Source: CBDAPX01 sp965198725
Lineage (GTDB): Bacteria > Pseudomonadota > Alphaproteobacteria > Rhodobacterales > Rhodobacteraceae
Length of the DNA: 64,000 nucleotides
Assembly (NCBI GenBank): GCA_965198725.1
Contig: CBDAPX010000002.1
Span: forward strand, 496,001 to 560,000
Reading direction: 5' to 3'
The notes under the pieces are model-generated. The model was not told the origin of the DNA, searched no databases, and saw nothing but the letters and a program-made list of their open reading frames with translations. Every line of letters starts with the position of its first letter. Positions within the stretch are counted from its first letter, which is position 1. Shown piece after piece: positions 1 to 8,264 of this stretch. The position numbers and the translations under genes are program-made.

Positions 1-237
1 TTGCGGGCACAAGCGCAAGGTCGCAGTCTGGGGGATGCCGCGCGGCGGCTTGTTGAGCACTCTCTGGGCTGGGATGTGCCCGCATCACCGATGGGGGGAG
101 AGGTGGTGCGTCATCTCGGCGTGCAGTTACCACGATCAGTTTTGAGGCGTGTTCGCGCGCAGGCCAGAGAGCGCGGGTTGACGCCCGAAGAGTTGGTGGC
201 GCGACTGATCGCGCAGCATAGTATGCCAAATCTCTGA
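1..237 (+). CDS. Partial ribbon-helix-helix-like protein (5' end outside window)
   Basis: The reading frame is open from the first base and ends at TGA 235-237, so this is probably the C-terminal part of a longer gene; the TTG at position 1 need not be the start. The last 40 residues (LGVQLPRSVLRRVRAQAR, then GLTPEELVARLIAQ) look like a short beta-strand followed by two helices, the layout of ribbon-helix-helix DNA-binding proteins. A weaker similar segment (GRSLGDAARRLVEHSLGW) precedes it. No family can be named with certainty. The gene ends 63 bases before the DMT transporter gene, and nothing links the two functionally. Confidence 0.45.
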   Translation: MRAQAQGRSLGDAARRLVEHSLGWDVPASPMGGEVVRHLGVQLPRSVLRRVRAQARERGLTPEELVARLIAQHSMPNL

Positions 238-300
238 TCCGTGATCGGCAATTGGTGTCTAACCCATTGCCTTTCTTGCGTTTCCCGTTAAGCCGGTGGC

Positions 301-1146
301 ATGCGCCTTGCCCTTCTCATTGCCCTTACCATGACGGCTTTTGCCTCTAATTCCCTGTTGAACCGGCTGGCGGTGGACAGCGGAGCGATATCTGCGCCGC
401 TGTTTGCCATTCTGCGCGTGGCGGCGGGTGCCGCAATGTTGACGTTGGTCGCGATGGTGCAACGGCGGCGGCTGGTTTTGACCGGCTGGCAAAGGATGCA
501 GGGCGCCGGTGGGCTTGCACTGTATATGATCGGGTTTTCGCTGGCCTATATCAGCCTGGATGCGGGATTGGGCGCACTTGTCCTTTTTGGTGTTGTCCAG
601 ATTGCGATTTTCTGTACCGCCGCGCTGGGCGGCACACCGGCGTCTCGTCGTCAGGTTGTCAGCACTGTGATCGCGTTTTGCGGTCTGGTCTGGCTTTTGT
701 GGCCGGGTGAGGATGTAAGGTATTCATGGCTGGCCATCGGCGCGATGGTTTTGGCCGCCTTGGGCTGGTCGGCCTATACGATGGCGGGCCGCAAAGAGGT
801 CGACATCATGGCCGGGAGTGCCGCCAATTTCATCCTCGCCGTGCCATTGGTGACTGCAGCGGCGCTGATCTATGGCTTGGGCGAGGTCCCCCGGGCTCAG
901 GGGGTTCTGCTGGCTCTTATTTCCGGGGCGATTACGTCTGGGTTGGGCTATGCGCTTTGGTATTGGATCTTGCCACAGATCACGGCGGCATTTGCGGCAA
1001 CCGTTCAGCTGAGCGCGCCGGTCATTGCCGTGATCGGTGGTGTCCGGCTGCTGGGTGAGCCGCTTTCGCTGCAATTGGTGGGGGGTGCTGCGATTGTCAT
1101 TGGCGGCATCGCCCTTGCGTTGCCAAAGCCGACAAAGCGGGCCTGA
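301..1146 (+). CDS. EamA/DMT-family transporter
   Basis: Integral inner-membrane protein of 281 residues built almost entirely of hydrophobic segments, about ten, which is the normal size for the drug/metabolite transporter superfamily with two EamA repeats. Two halves can be seen: residues 1-130 and 140-275. The second half carries the usual late-helix motif region (APVIAVIGGVRLLGEPLSLQ), where these proteins have a conserved Pro/Ala-rich helix and a Gly-Glu pair. Substrate cannot be told from sequence; members export amino acids, nucleotides or drugs. It starts at ATG 301 with only a weak purine-rich site upstream (AAGCCGGTGG). It is 39 bases before the hydrolase gene and may be co-transcribed with it. 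Confidence 0.85.
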   Translation: MRLALLIALTMTAFASNSLLNRLAVDSGAISAPLFAILRVAAGAAMLTLVAMVQRRRLVLTGWQRMQGAGGLALYMIGFSLAYISLDAGLGALVLFGVVQIAIFCTAALGGTPASRRQVVSTVIAFCGLVWLLWPGEDVRYSWLAIGAMVLAALGWSAYTMAGRKEVDIMAGSAANFILAVPLVTAAALIYGLGEVPRAQGVLLALISGAITSGLGYALWYWILPQITAAFAATVQLSAPVIAVIGGVRLLGEPLSLQLVGGAAIVIGGIALALPKPTKRA

Positions 1147-1185
1147 CCCCTTTCCGTTTCGCAAAAACTGGCCTATGCCGCCGAT

Positions 1186-1941
1186 ATGCGTTGGGTTGTT
1201 TTCCTGTTCCTGTTGATGAGCGCGACGGTCGCGCGGGCGGATTGCGTGCTGTTGTTGCACGGGCTGGCGCGGACAGAGGCCTCTTTCCTGATCATGGAGG
1301 AGGCGTTGGAGGCGCAAGGATATGACGTTGTCCGGCCCGGTTATCCGTCAACCGAATTGCCGATCGAAGACCTGGTCAAGGACGTGTTTGAACCCGCCTT
1401 TGAGGCATGTGGTGATCAGACCGTTCATATGGTGGCACATTCGATGGGCGGTATCCTGATCCGTTATTGGATGCAGGATCATACGCCTGAAAACCTGGGC
1501 CGCGTCGTCATGTTGGGTCCGCCAAATCAGGGCAGTCAATTGGTGGATGAACTGGGCGATCTCGAAGTCTTTGGCTGGATACATGGCCCGGCCGGTTTGC
1601 AATTGGGCACGGGGCCCGAAAGCCTGCCGCGCAGCCTGCCACCGGTAGAGTTTGAATTGGGCGTGATCGCGGGAGATCACAGTTTGAACCCGGTCTTTTC
1701 GTCGATGATCGACGGGCCGGATGACGGGAAGGTATCGGTTGAGACCACCAAGGTGGACGGGATGGCCGAACACATCGTCCTGCACGCGAACCATACGTTC
1801 ATCATGAATGCGCCGCGTGTCGTTGGGAATGTCATCCATTTTCTGGAAACCGGTCGCTTTGATCCATCGCTGACGTGGTTGGACGGCGTGATGCAAACCG
1901 TGCCCTGTTTGGACGGCTCTTGCCTGGGTCTGGATGAATGA
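1186..1941 (+). CDS. Secreted alpha/beta-hydrolase, lipase-like
   Basis: A 251-residue protein with an N-terminal signal peptide (hydrophobic residues 3-13, probable cleavage after ARA near residue 18), so probably periplasmic. The core begins with the oxyanion strand LLLHGLAR, and the nucleophile elbow is AHSMGG, giving the catalytic Ser. DDGKVSVE and HANHTFIMN are good candidates for the acidic and His members of the triad. The set resembles lipase/acyltransferase-like hydrolases rather than soluble esterases. Substrate is unknown. Its TGA overlaps the ATG of phnM (ATGA), so the two are translationally coupled, although a lipase and a phosphonate-lyase enzyme have no obvious shared pathway. 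Confidence 0.8.
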   Translation: MRWVVFLFLLMSATVARADCVLLLHGLARTEASFLIMEEALEAQGYDVVRPGYPSTELPIEDLVKDVFEPAFEACGDQTVHMVAHSMGGILIRYWMQDHTPENLGRVVMLGPPNQGSQLVDELGDLEVFGWIHGPAGLQLGTGPESLPRSLPPVEFELGVIAGDHSLNPVFSSMIDGPDDGKVSVETTKVDGMAEHIVLHANHTFIMNAPRVVGNVIHFLETGRFDPSLTWLDGVMQTVPCLDGSCLGLDE

Positions 1942-3083
1942 CACTTTCCCTGACCTTTACGGGGGCCGAGGTGTTGCGGCCCGGCGGGTTGGATCCTGCG
2001 CCATTGGCTCTGCAGGGCGAAGAGATCGTGGATGGTCCTGTCGGCAGGGATGTAGACCTCAGCGGTTACCTCGTACTGCCAGGCATCGTGGACGTCCATG
2101 GGGACGGGTTTGAGCGGCATTTGGCCCCGCGGCGCGGTGCGATGAAACAAATGGCCGAAGGGCTGGTTGCGGCAGAGGCGGAATTTGCGGCCAACGGGAT
2201 CACAACCGCAGTATTGGCCCAGTTTTATTCCTGGGAAGGCGGGTTGCGCGGCCCCGAATTTGCAGAGCAAGTGTTGTCTACGATTGCCAAGACCAAGGGG
2301 CAGTTTGCGACGGACCTGCGGGCGCAATTGCGCTTTGAATACAACCTGTTGGATGACTATGGCGCGCTGCCTGCCAAGATCGCGGCTTGGCAGGTGCCCT
2401 ATGTCGTTTTCAACGACCACTTGCCCCATGATCGGCTGGCCGAAGGGCGCAAACCGCCGCGCTTGACGGGTCAGGCATTGAAGGCCGGTCGTAACCCGGA
2501 TGATCATTTTGAGTTGCTCAAAGCGCTGCATGCGCGGCGGGCCGAAGTTCCGGATGCGCTGGATGTGCTGTGCGACGCGTTGCATGCGCAAGGCATTCGG
2601 TTGGGCAGCCACGATGATCACGCGGCCGAAGATCGCGCGGCGTGGCGCGCGCGGGGTGTGCGGATCGCAGAATTCCCCGAAACGCTTGAGGCCGCCGAAG
2701 CGGCGCGTGCGGCGGGCGATTTGATCATTCTGGGCTCGCCCAACGTGGTGCGGGGCGGGTCGCATAAGGGCAATGCCAGCGCGCTGGAGCTGATTGCAAT
2801 GGGGCTGTGTGATGCCTTGGCCTCCGATTACCATTACCCGTCCCCGCGCCGGGCGGCGTTTTTGCTGGCCGACGGCGGGATTTGCGATTTTGCCACGGCC
2901 TGGGCGCTGGTGTCATCCGGACCGGCCAAGGTGCTTGGCCTAACAGATCGCGGCACGTTGGTGCCAGGACGACGCGCTGATATCATCATTCTGGATGCCA
3001 AGACACGGCGCGTTGCAGCGACGATCGCAGGTGGGCAGGTCAGTTATATGTCCGGCGATATTGCGGCGCGGTTCGTGGGATAA
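1938..3083 (+). CDS. phnM: PhnM-like alpha-D-ribose 1-methylphosphonate 5-triphosphate diphosphatase
   Basis: An amidohydrolase-superfamily protein of 381 residues, the expected PhnM length. The metal-site motif is LPGIVDVHGDGFERH, where PhnM has His-Gly-Asp rather than the HxH of most amidohydrolases. Later metal and active-site regions are SHDDHAAED (His-Asp) and LASDYHYPS. In the C-P lyase pathway PhnM removes pyrophosphate from alpha-D-ribose 1-methylphosphonate 5-triphosphate in the cytoplasm, before the PhnJ radical step. None of phnG-L is in the window, so this copy stands alone next to a hydrolase; it could be a detached pathway gene or a paralogue with another substrate. Start ATG 1938 overlaps the preceding stop. 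Confidence 0.8.
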   Translation: MTLSLTFTGAEVLRPGGLDPAPLALQGEEIVDGPVGRDVDLSGYLVLPGIVDVHGDGFERHLAPRRGAMKQMAEGLVAAEAEFAANGITTAVLAQFYSWEGGLRGPEFAEQVLSTIAKTKGQFATDLRAQLRFEYNLLDDYGALPAKIAAWQVPYVVFNDHLPHDRLAEGRKPPRLTGQALKAGRNPDDHFELLKALHARRAEVPDALDVLCDALHAQGIRLGSHDDHAAEDRAAWRARGVRIAEFPETLEAAEAARAAGDLIILGSPNVVRGGSHKGNASALELIAMGLCDALASDYHYPSPRRAAFLLADGGICDFATAWALVSSGPAKVLGLTDRGTLVPGRRADIIILDAKTRRVAATIAGGQVSYMSGDIAARFVG

Positions 3084-3091
3084 GCGGGCTC

Positions 3092-4162
3092 TTATCCGCG
3101 CACGATCCGGTTCACATGCCCCATCTTTCGGCCCGGTTTGACCTCTGCCTTGCCATAGAGATGCACGGCCACATCTGCGGCGCGCGACAGGTCTGGCACG
3201 CGGTCCATATCATCGCCGATCAGGTTCTCCATCACGACGTCGGCATAGCGTTGACCATTGCCCAATCGCCAGCCCGCAACCGCGCGAATGTGCTGTTCAA
3301 ACTGATCCACGGTGCAGCCGTTTTGTGTCCAGTGCCCGGAGTTGTGCACGCGCGGTGCAACCTCGTTCACGATCAAACCGGCCTTTGTCACAAACAGCTC
3401 GACCCCCATGACGCCAACGTAATCCAGCGCGTTGAGGATGCGGGCGGCCAGCAAAACCGCGTCGGTTTTCTGGGCGCCGGTCAGGCGGGCGGGAACGGTC
3501 GTGGTGCGCAGGATACCGTCGCTGTGCACATTTTCGCCGGGATCAAAACAAGCCACTTCACCCGAAACGCTGCGCGCCGCGATGACAGAAACCTCGTGGC
3601 TAAAATCCACGAACCCTTCCAGAATAGCCGGGGCTCCGGCCATATCGGCCAGCGCGGTTTCCGCGTCTGCGGCGGATGACAGGCGCGCTTGACCTTTGCC
3701 ATCATACCCGAAGCGGCGGGTTTTCAGGATCGCCGGCGCGCCGATCTTGGCCAATGCGGCCTCAAGGCCAGCAGCGTCAGCGACGTCTGCAAACGGGGCC
3801 GTCGCAAGGCCCAGATCGTTGAGAAACTGCTTTTCGGTCAGCCGGTCCTGGCTGACCCGCAACGCTTCGCGACCCGGGCGGATCGGCACCAAGGGTTCCA
3901 GAAGGTCCAGCGCGTCTGTGGGGATATTTTCAAACTCATAAGTGACGACATCAACCGCATCCGCAAACCGGCGCAGCGCATCCGCGTCGTCATATCCGGC
4001 CTGGACATGATAGTTTGCCACATGGCTGGCCGGACAATCGCCGCCAGGTTCAAAAATGCAGGTCTTAAACCCCAGACGTGCGGCGGCAACTGACAGCATG
4101 CGGCCCAGCTGACCACCGCCAAGAATGCCGATCACAGACCCGGGGGCGAGAGCTTCAGTCAT
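3092..4162 (-). CDS. purK: 5-(carboxyamino)imidazole ribonucleotide synthase (PurK)
   Basis: ATP-grasp enzyme of 356 residues that uses ATP and bicarbonate to carboxylate AIR to N5-CAIR in de novo purine synthesis. The N-terminal pre-ATP-grasp motif GILGGGQLGRMLSVAAARLG is intact. It is followed by YEFENIP, ILKTRRFGYDGKGQ (ATP-binding lid) and EVAPRVHNSGHWT near residue 270, all in family order. The start ATG lies inside the end of purE (8-base overlap), so purE-purK is a translationally coupled two-gene operon, as in many bacteria. It converges with phnM, with only 8 bases between the stop codons. Confidence 0.97.
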   Translation of the reverse strand: MTEALAPGSVIGILGGGQLGRMLSVAAARLGFKTCIFEPGGDCPASHVANYHVQAGYDDADALRRFADAVDVVTYEFENIPTDALDLLEPLVPIRPGREALRVSQDRLTEKQFLNDLGLATAPFADVADAAGLEAALAKIGAPAILKTRRFGYDGKGQARLSSAADAETALADMAGAPAILEGFVDFSHEVSVIAARSVSGEVACFDPGENVHSDGILRTTTVPARLTGAQKTDAVLLAARILNALDYVGVMGVELFVTKAGLIVNEVAPRVHNSGHWTQNGCTVDQFEQHIRAVAGWRLGNGQRYADVVMENLIGDDMDRVPDLSRAADVAVHLYGKAEVKPGRKMGHVNRIVRG

Positions 4163-4643
4163 CGACGGGCTCCTCAGGGATAGAGGCGCTCAGCGCGGCG
4201 CGCCACGCATCCAGCCGTTCGGCCAGCGCAGGGTCAGAGACGGCCAGAATACCTGCTGCCATCAAACCTGCATTCGATGCGCCTGCCGCGCCGATGGCCA
4301 TGGTCGCGACCGGGAACCCTTTGGGCATCTGGACAATGGAATACAGCGAATCGACACCTGACAACGCTTTGGTCTGAACCGGCACACCGATCACCGGGAC
4401 GCGCGTCTTGCTGGCCATCATGCCGGGCAGATGCGCCGCACCGCCAGCCCCCGCGATGATCACTTTCAAACCACGATCGACAGCAGAGCGGCCATAATCC
4501 CACAAGCGGTCCGGCGTGCGATGGGCCGAGACGATCTTGGCCTCATAAGATACGCCCAGTTCATCCAGAATCTCAGCGGCCAGTTTCAGGGTGGGCCAAT
4601 CCGATTGGCTGCCCATGATGATGCCAACATCTACCGATCCCAT
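4155..4643 (-). CDS. purE: N5-carboxyaminoimidazole ribonucleotide mutase (PurE)
   Basis: A class I PurE of 162 residues, the normal length. It moves the carboxyl group of N5-CAIR to give CAIR, directly after PurK. Diagnostic motifs are GIIMGSQSDWPTLKLA near the N terminus, VSAHRTPDRL with the active-site His, and AGAGGAAHLPGMMAS, which forms the substrate loop. The start ATG 4643 is preceded by GGGAGCGAT, a reasonable ribosome-binding site. First gene of the purE-purK operon; about 49 bases separate it from the upstream YdcH-like gene on the same strand. Confidence 0.98.
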   Translation of the reverse strand: MGSVDVGIIMGSQSDWPTLKLAAEILDELGVSYEAKIVSAHRTPDRLWDYGRSAVDRGLKVIIAGAGGAAHLPGMMASKTRVPVIGVPVQTKALSGVDSLYSIVQMPKGFPVATMAIGAAGASNAGLMAAGILAVSDPALAERLDAWRAALSASIPEEPVDD

Positions 4644-4692
4644 ATCGCTCCCTTCTCTGCGAAAGAGCGCGCACTATAGCCACGGGGGTAGG

Positions 4693-4917
4693 TTAGGCAA
4701 TGATGTCCGGGGTCAGGCGATCTTCGATCATCGCGATTTTGTCTTTCAGCAACAGTTTTTGCTTTTTGAGCCGCCGGATCGTCAATTGATCGCCGGTTGC
4801 CTTTTCCTGAAGCGCCTCAATGGCTTCGTCGAGATCCCGGTGTTGTCGGCGAAAGACTTCGAGCTCCACCCGCAGTACGTCATCGGTTCTCATCGACATA
4901 TCGGTTGGGGCGTTCAT
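4693..4917 (-). CDS. YdcH/DUF465 family small coiled-coil protein
   Basis: A 74-residue charged protein that reads as one helical hairpin: VELEVFRRQHRDLDEAIEAL, then IRRLKKQKLLLKDKI. This is the signature of the DUF465/YdcH family, in which HRxLD and KKxKLxLKD are conserved. It has no membrane segment or signal, so it is cytoplasmic. Function is not established. It lies upstream of purE on the same strand and may share its transcript. Upstream it is divergent from the hsp20 gene, with about 160 bases between them. Confidence 0.85.
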   Translation of the reverse strand: MNAPTDMSMRTDDVLRVELEVFRRQHRDLDEAIEALQEKATGDQLTIRRLKKQKLLLKDKIAMIEDRLTPDIIA

Positions 4918-4983
4918 GGCGACTCAGGCTGATGTTGCGAAATGGAGGTTCAGAATAGTCTGATTGGCGATTTTCGCCTGGCC

Positions 4984-5012
4984 CTTGTTCGCGCGTCGAT
5001 TTCTTCCCATAT
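4984..5012 (+). promoter_or_regulatory. Sigma-32 (RpoH)-like promoter for the hsp20 operon
   Basis: CTTGTTC at 4984-4990 and CCCATAT at 5006-5012, separated by 15 bases, match the heat-shock consensus CTTGAAA and CCCATNT at a permitted spacing. The -10 element lies 66 bases before the hsp20 start. The match, the position and the nature of the downstream gene agree; transcription itself is inferred. Confidence 0.6.
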
Positions 5013-5078
5013 TGAACCTAAGCGGCTGCCAAACATGGGGCCGCACCCACCCGTCGCTTCGTGATCAAGGACAGGTCG

Positions 5079-5492
5079 ATGACAAAACTTACTTTGGGGT
5101 CTCATCCCCATCTTTTGGGGTTCGAGCAACTGGAACGCCTTCTGGAACGGACCGCAAAGTCCGGCAATGAAGGTTACCCGCCCTACAATATCGAACAAAC
5201 GTCAGAACGTTCTTACCGCATTACTCTGGCTGTGGCCGGGTTTGCAGAGGCGGACCTGTCAATCACGGTCGAGGACCGCCAATTGGTGATCCGGGGCCGA
5301 CAGACAGATGACAGCGACGAACGCGTGTATCTGCATCGCGGGATCGCCGCGCGTCAGTTTCAGCGCACCTTTGTGTTGGCCGATGGCGTCGAAGTGGGCG
5401 AAGCGATCATGGAAAACGGGCTGTTGCATGTAGACCTGACACGCGCAGCGCCCGAAACCGTGGTGCAAACGATCAATATCAGAAAGGGGTAA
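5079..5492 (+). CDS. Hsp20 family small heat-shock protein
   Basis: ATP-independent cytoplasmic chaperone that holds unfolding proteins. The alpha-crystallin domain spans about residues 30-137: YRITLAVAGFAEADLSITVE, then LVIRGRQ, ending with ENGLLHVDLTR, the conserved GxLxI/V-type strand of IbpA-like proteins. A GTG at 5061 is in frame, but ATG 5079 is the better start because AAGGACAGG lies just upstream; this gives 137 residues, the family length. DUF1150 follows after 3 bases. A heat-shock-type promoter is visible at 4984-5012. Confidence 0.93.
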   Translation: MTKLTLGSHPHLLGFEQLERLLERTAKSGNEGYPPYNIEQTSERSYRITLAVAGFAEADLSITVEDRQLVIRGRQTDDSDERVYLHRGIAARQFQRTFVLADGVEVGEAIMENGLLHVDLTRAAPETVVQTINIRKG

Positions 5493-5495
5493 GTC

Positions 5496-5720
5496 ATGAA
5501 AACACCGACAGAATTTCACACAGAAACGCGCCTCATCGTCTATGTCAAAACCGTGGACGTGGCCGATTTGCCAAGCGAAGTCCGCGAAACTGCGGGCGAT
5601 CTGGATCAGCTCTATGCCGTGCACAACGCGAATGGTGAGCAACTGGCGCTGGTGGCCGACCGTAAATTGGCCTTCATGCTGGCGCGCGAGCATGATTTCT
5701 CACCCGTGGCGGTGCATTGA
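5496..5720 (+). CDS. DUF1150 family protein
   Basis: A 74-residue protein containing LYAVHNANGEQLALVADR followed by FMLAREHDFSPVAVH. This is the DUF1150 pattern, small alphaproteobacterial proteins found directly downstream of hsp20 genes. Biochemical role is unknown, but the conserved pairing with the small heat-shock protein suggests it assists or modulates that chaperone. It starts 3 bases after hsp20, and its stop overlaps the TTG start of the PhzF-like gene, so the three form one operon. Confidence 0.85.
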   Translation: MKTPTEFHTETRLIVYVKTVDVADLPSEVRETAGDLDQLYAVHNANGEQLALVADRKLAFMLAREHDFSPVAVH

Positions 5721-6589
5721 CGGTCTATCCGTTTGATTGGGTCGATGCGTTTACGGATCGACCCTTTGGCGGTAATGGCTGCGCCGTCGTCCATGGCGGC
5801 GCAGAATTGGATGCAGAGACCTGCATGGCCTATGTGCGGGAAACCTCATTGGTAGAATGTACGTTTACCGGCCCGTCAGACGTCGCCGACACCCACGTGC
5901 GCTATTTCCTGGCCAGCCGGGAAATACCCTTTGCCGGACACCCCACCATCGCAACGGTCGCTGCTCTGCGCGCCCGCGACCTGATCAGCAGTGACAGCCT
6001 GTCACTGGAAACCGGTGCCGGGCTGGTCGCGATCACGATCGATGGCGACCTGATCGAAATGACGCAGGTCGCGCCAAGCTTCGGCGCGGTGTTGCCTAAG
6101 AATGCCGTCGCTGCGGCCATCGGGCTGATGCCAGAGGATATCATTGCGCCGCCGCAGATCGTCTCAACCGGATTGCCCTTTTGCATGACGATCCTGCGCG
6201 ACCATGCGGCCTTGCGCCGTGCGCAGCTGAATTTGGACGGGTTGGCTGACCTCGCCGAGCTGACTGGCGCGGATGATATCGACATCATGGAACCGTTCCT
6301 TGCCACGTTGCAGGGCGCGACCGATGAGGGCGATACCTTTTCGCGCCTTTTGCTGGCCCCACCCAGCCCGCCAGAGGATCCCTTTACCGGCTCCGCCAGC
6401 GGCGCTTTGGGGGCATATCTGTGGCATCATAATCTGATCGACGGTGACACCTTTACCGCCGAACAAGGGCATTGGATGGGCCGACCCGGGCGGGCCCGCA
6501 TCAGCCGGGTTGGACCCGCCAGTGCCATGACCGGCATTCGTGTCGCGGGGCAGGGTCGATTGATCATGCGCGGTGAACTGGTCCTTTGA
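5717..6589 (+). CDS. PhzF family isomerase/epimerase-like protein
   Basis: A 290-residue member of the PhzF superfamily (diaminopimelate-epimerase fold, two similar halves). Visible family motifs are FTDRPFGGNGCAVV, REIPFAGHPTIAT in the first half and DPFTGSASGALGAYL in the second; YVRETSLVECTF carries the Glu that acts as catalytic acid/base in PhzF. The true substrate is unknown: most such genes outside phenazine clusters are uncharacterised, and there is no phenazine cluster here. Translation starts at TTG 5717, overlapping the DUF1150 stop (TTGA), so it is coupled to the heat-shock operon. Confidence 0.85.
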   Translation: MTVYPFDWVDAFTDRPFGGNGCAVVHGGAELDAETCMAYVRETSLVECTFTGPSDVADTHVRYFLASREIPFAGHPTIATVAALRARDLISSDSLSLETGAGLVAITIDGDLIEMTQVAPSFGAVLPKNAVAAAIGLMPEDIIAPPQIVSTGLPFCMTILRDHAALRRAQLNLDGLADLAELTGADDIDIMEPFLATLQGATDEGDTFSRLLLAPPSPPEDPFTGSASGALGAYLWHHNLIDGDTFTAEQGHWMGRPGRARISRVGPASAMTGIRVAGQGRLIMRGELVL

Positions 6590-6619
6590 TCTTGGCGCAA
6601 ATCGCTGTAACGGACGGGT

Positions 6620-7489
6620 ATGACCTTGGACGTTCCCGCCATCGCCGTCTTGCCCTATGGCACCAAAACCAATGCCCGCTTGCGTGGGATGCCGTTGGAT
6701 GAGTTGATCTGGCCCTTAGGCTGCCCGGATCACCTGATCGGGGGTCGTGTCGGCGACCTGACATCGCGGGATCATCTGATTTCCTTTCCGCGCACATCTA
6801 TGCATTACGCTCTGGACCGGGGATCAAAGACGAACCTGTCCCTGATGATGGGTGAACCGTATGTCATCCACAAACGCCACTACACCTTGTTGCGCGCAAC
6901 CTATCGCCGGTTCTATCGGATCATGACCTTCAACGAGGATCTGGTCTCGCGTATTCCAAACGGGATCTTTTTTCCTTACGGCACAACATGGGTGCCCGAT
7001 TGGCGCGATGTAGACCGAAGCAAAACCCGGATGATGTCGCTGATCGCGTCTGCGAAGCGCGACACCGAGGGGCATCAACTGCGCCGCAGTCTGGTGGAAT
7101 GGGTTCAGGGCACCGGGCTGGATATCGACATCATGGGGCGCGGATACAAACCCTTTGATGCGAAATCAGACGGGCTTGCCCCCTATCGGTATTCCATCGT
7201 GATCGAAAACATGCGCGAACCCAATTATTTCTCGGAAAAGCTGTTGGATGCCGTGTTCTGCGATACCGTGCCGATCTATTGGGGCTGTCCCAATCTGGAT
7301 CGGTTCATGGACACCGATGGCATCATTCAATGCACCACGGCAGAAGAGGTGAAGGCCGCCATCCAATCAGCATCGCCCGAGGATCACGCAAACCGTTTGC
7401 CAAAGCTGCAAAAACTGAAACCGCAGTTGGAGCAATATTGCGACATCGAAAAGCGCGGGGCCGAGGCGATACGAGCAACTTTGCGTTGA
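6620..7489 (+). CDS. Glycosyltransferase family 10 (fucosyltransferase-like)
   Basis: A 289-residue protein whose second half carries the GT10 signature: YRYSIVIENMREPNYFSEKL followed by LDAVFCDTVPIYWGCPNL. This corresponds to the alpha-1,3-fucosyltransferase motif that binds GDP-fucose. No signal peptide or membrane segment is obvious, so it probably acts at the cytoplasmic face. The family transfers fucose or a related deoxy-sugar to surface glycans; donor and acceptor here are inference. No other glycan gene is adjacent, and the next gene downstream is a truncated arsenite pump. The start ATG 6620 lies 30 bases after phzF. Confidence 0.8.
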   Translation: MTLDVPAIAVLPYGTKTNARLRGMPLDELIWPLGCPDHLIGGRVGDLTSRDHLISFPRTSMHYALDRGSKTNLSLMMGEPYVIHKRHYTLLRATYRRFYRIMTFNEDLVSRIPNGIFFPYGTTWVPDWRDVDRSKTRMMSLIASAKRDTEGHQLRRSLVEWVQGTGLDIDIMGRGYKPFDAKSDGLAPYRYSIVIENMREPNYFSEKLLDAVFCDTVPIYWGCPNLDRFMDTDGIIQCTTAEEVKAAIQSASPEDHANRLPKLQKLKPQLEQYCDIEKRGAEAIRATLR

Positions 7490-7509
7490 CTTAACACACG
7501 ACTCTTTTT

Positions 7510-7529
7510 ATTTCACGGATTTATGAAAT
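7510..7529. promoter_or_regulatory. Inverted repeat upstream of the acr3 remnant
   Basis: ATTTCA (7510-7515) and TGAAAT (7524-7529) form 6-base perfect arms around an 8-base AT-rich centre, 90 bases before the acr3 start. TTCA/TGAA dyads are common in ArsR-type operators, but no ArsR gene is in the window. A second, GC-rich dyad with 8-base arms follows at 7546-7568. Confidence 0.3.
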
Positions 7530-7619
7530 ATCGGCGTTTCGGTCCCGGCGCTCGGCCGTTGAGCGCCGATTGCACGAACCGAACGCCAGCCCGATTTACG
7601 CATAGCAGAGACGTCTGAC

Positions 7620-8264
7620 ATGACAACGCACGCCGACGCGGCAACCAGCGCGATGGGGAATTTTGAACGGTATCTGACCTGGTGGGTGGCGATTTCGATT
7701 GCAGCGGGTCTGGCCCTTGGTCAACTGGCGCCCGGCCTTGTGCAGGCAATTGGCGGTTTTGAGATTGCCAGCATCAACCTTGTGGTGGCTGTACTGATCT
7801 GGGCCATGGTGTTCCCCATGATGGTCGGGGTCGATTTCGGCGCGGTCACCGGGGTTGCAAAGCAGCCCAAAGGTTTGCTTGTCACGCTGGTGGTGAACTG
7901 GTTGATCAAGCCGTTCACGATGGCCGCCCTTGCCGAGTTTTTCTTTGAAACGGTCTTTGCCCCTTGGATTTCACCGGAGGACGCGCAGCAATACATTGCT
8001 GGTCTGATCCTGCTGGGGGCCGCACCATGCACGGCCATGGTCTTTGTCTGGTCTCAACTGACGCGCGGGGATGAGACCTATACGCTGGTACAGGTGTCGG
8101 TGAATGACCTGATCATGGTCTTCGCCTATGCGCCGATTGTCGCGTTTCTGTTGGGGTTGATCAGGCCCATGCTTTCCAGTTTCAGCAGAACCTGGTGCGC
8201 GCAGTTATCGACGTCTACATTCTCTGTCTCGACACTCAGCTCTGGGTTCTCAGGTACGTCGTAG
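7620..8264 (+). pseudogene. Truncated ACR3-family arsenite efflux permease
   Basis: The first ~180 residues are a good match to ACR3 (BASS superfamily) arsenite exporters: an N-terminal amphipathic stretch, several hydrophobic helices and GAAPCTAMVFVWSQLTRG with the conserved Cys of ACR3. Full-length proteins have about 340-370 residues and ten helices. Here homology stops near base 8155 after VAFLLGL. The frame then runs about 35 codons through the antisense strand of the sulfate-activation gene to TGA 8262-8264. The C-terminal half, with several essential helices, is gone, so arsenite transport is unlikely. The break coincides with the 3' end of the neighbouring gene, indicating a deletion or recombination junction. 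Confidence 0.75.
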
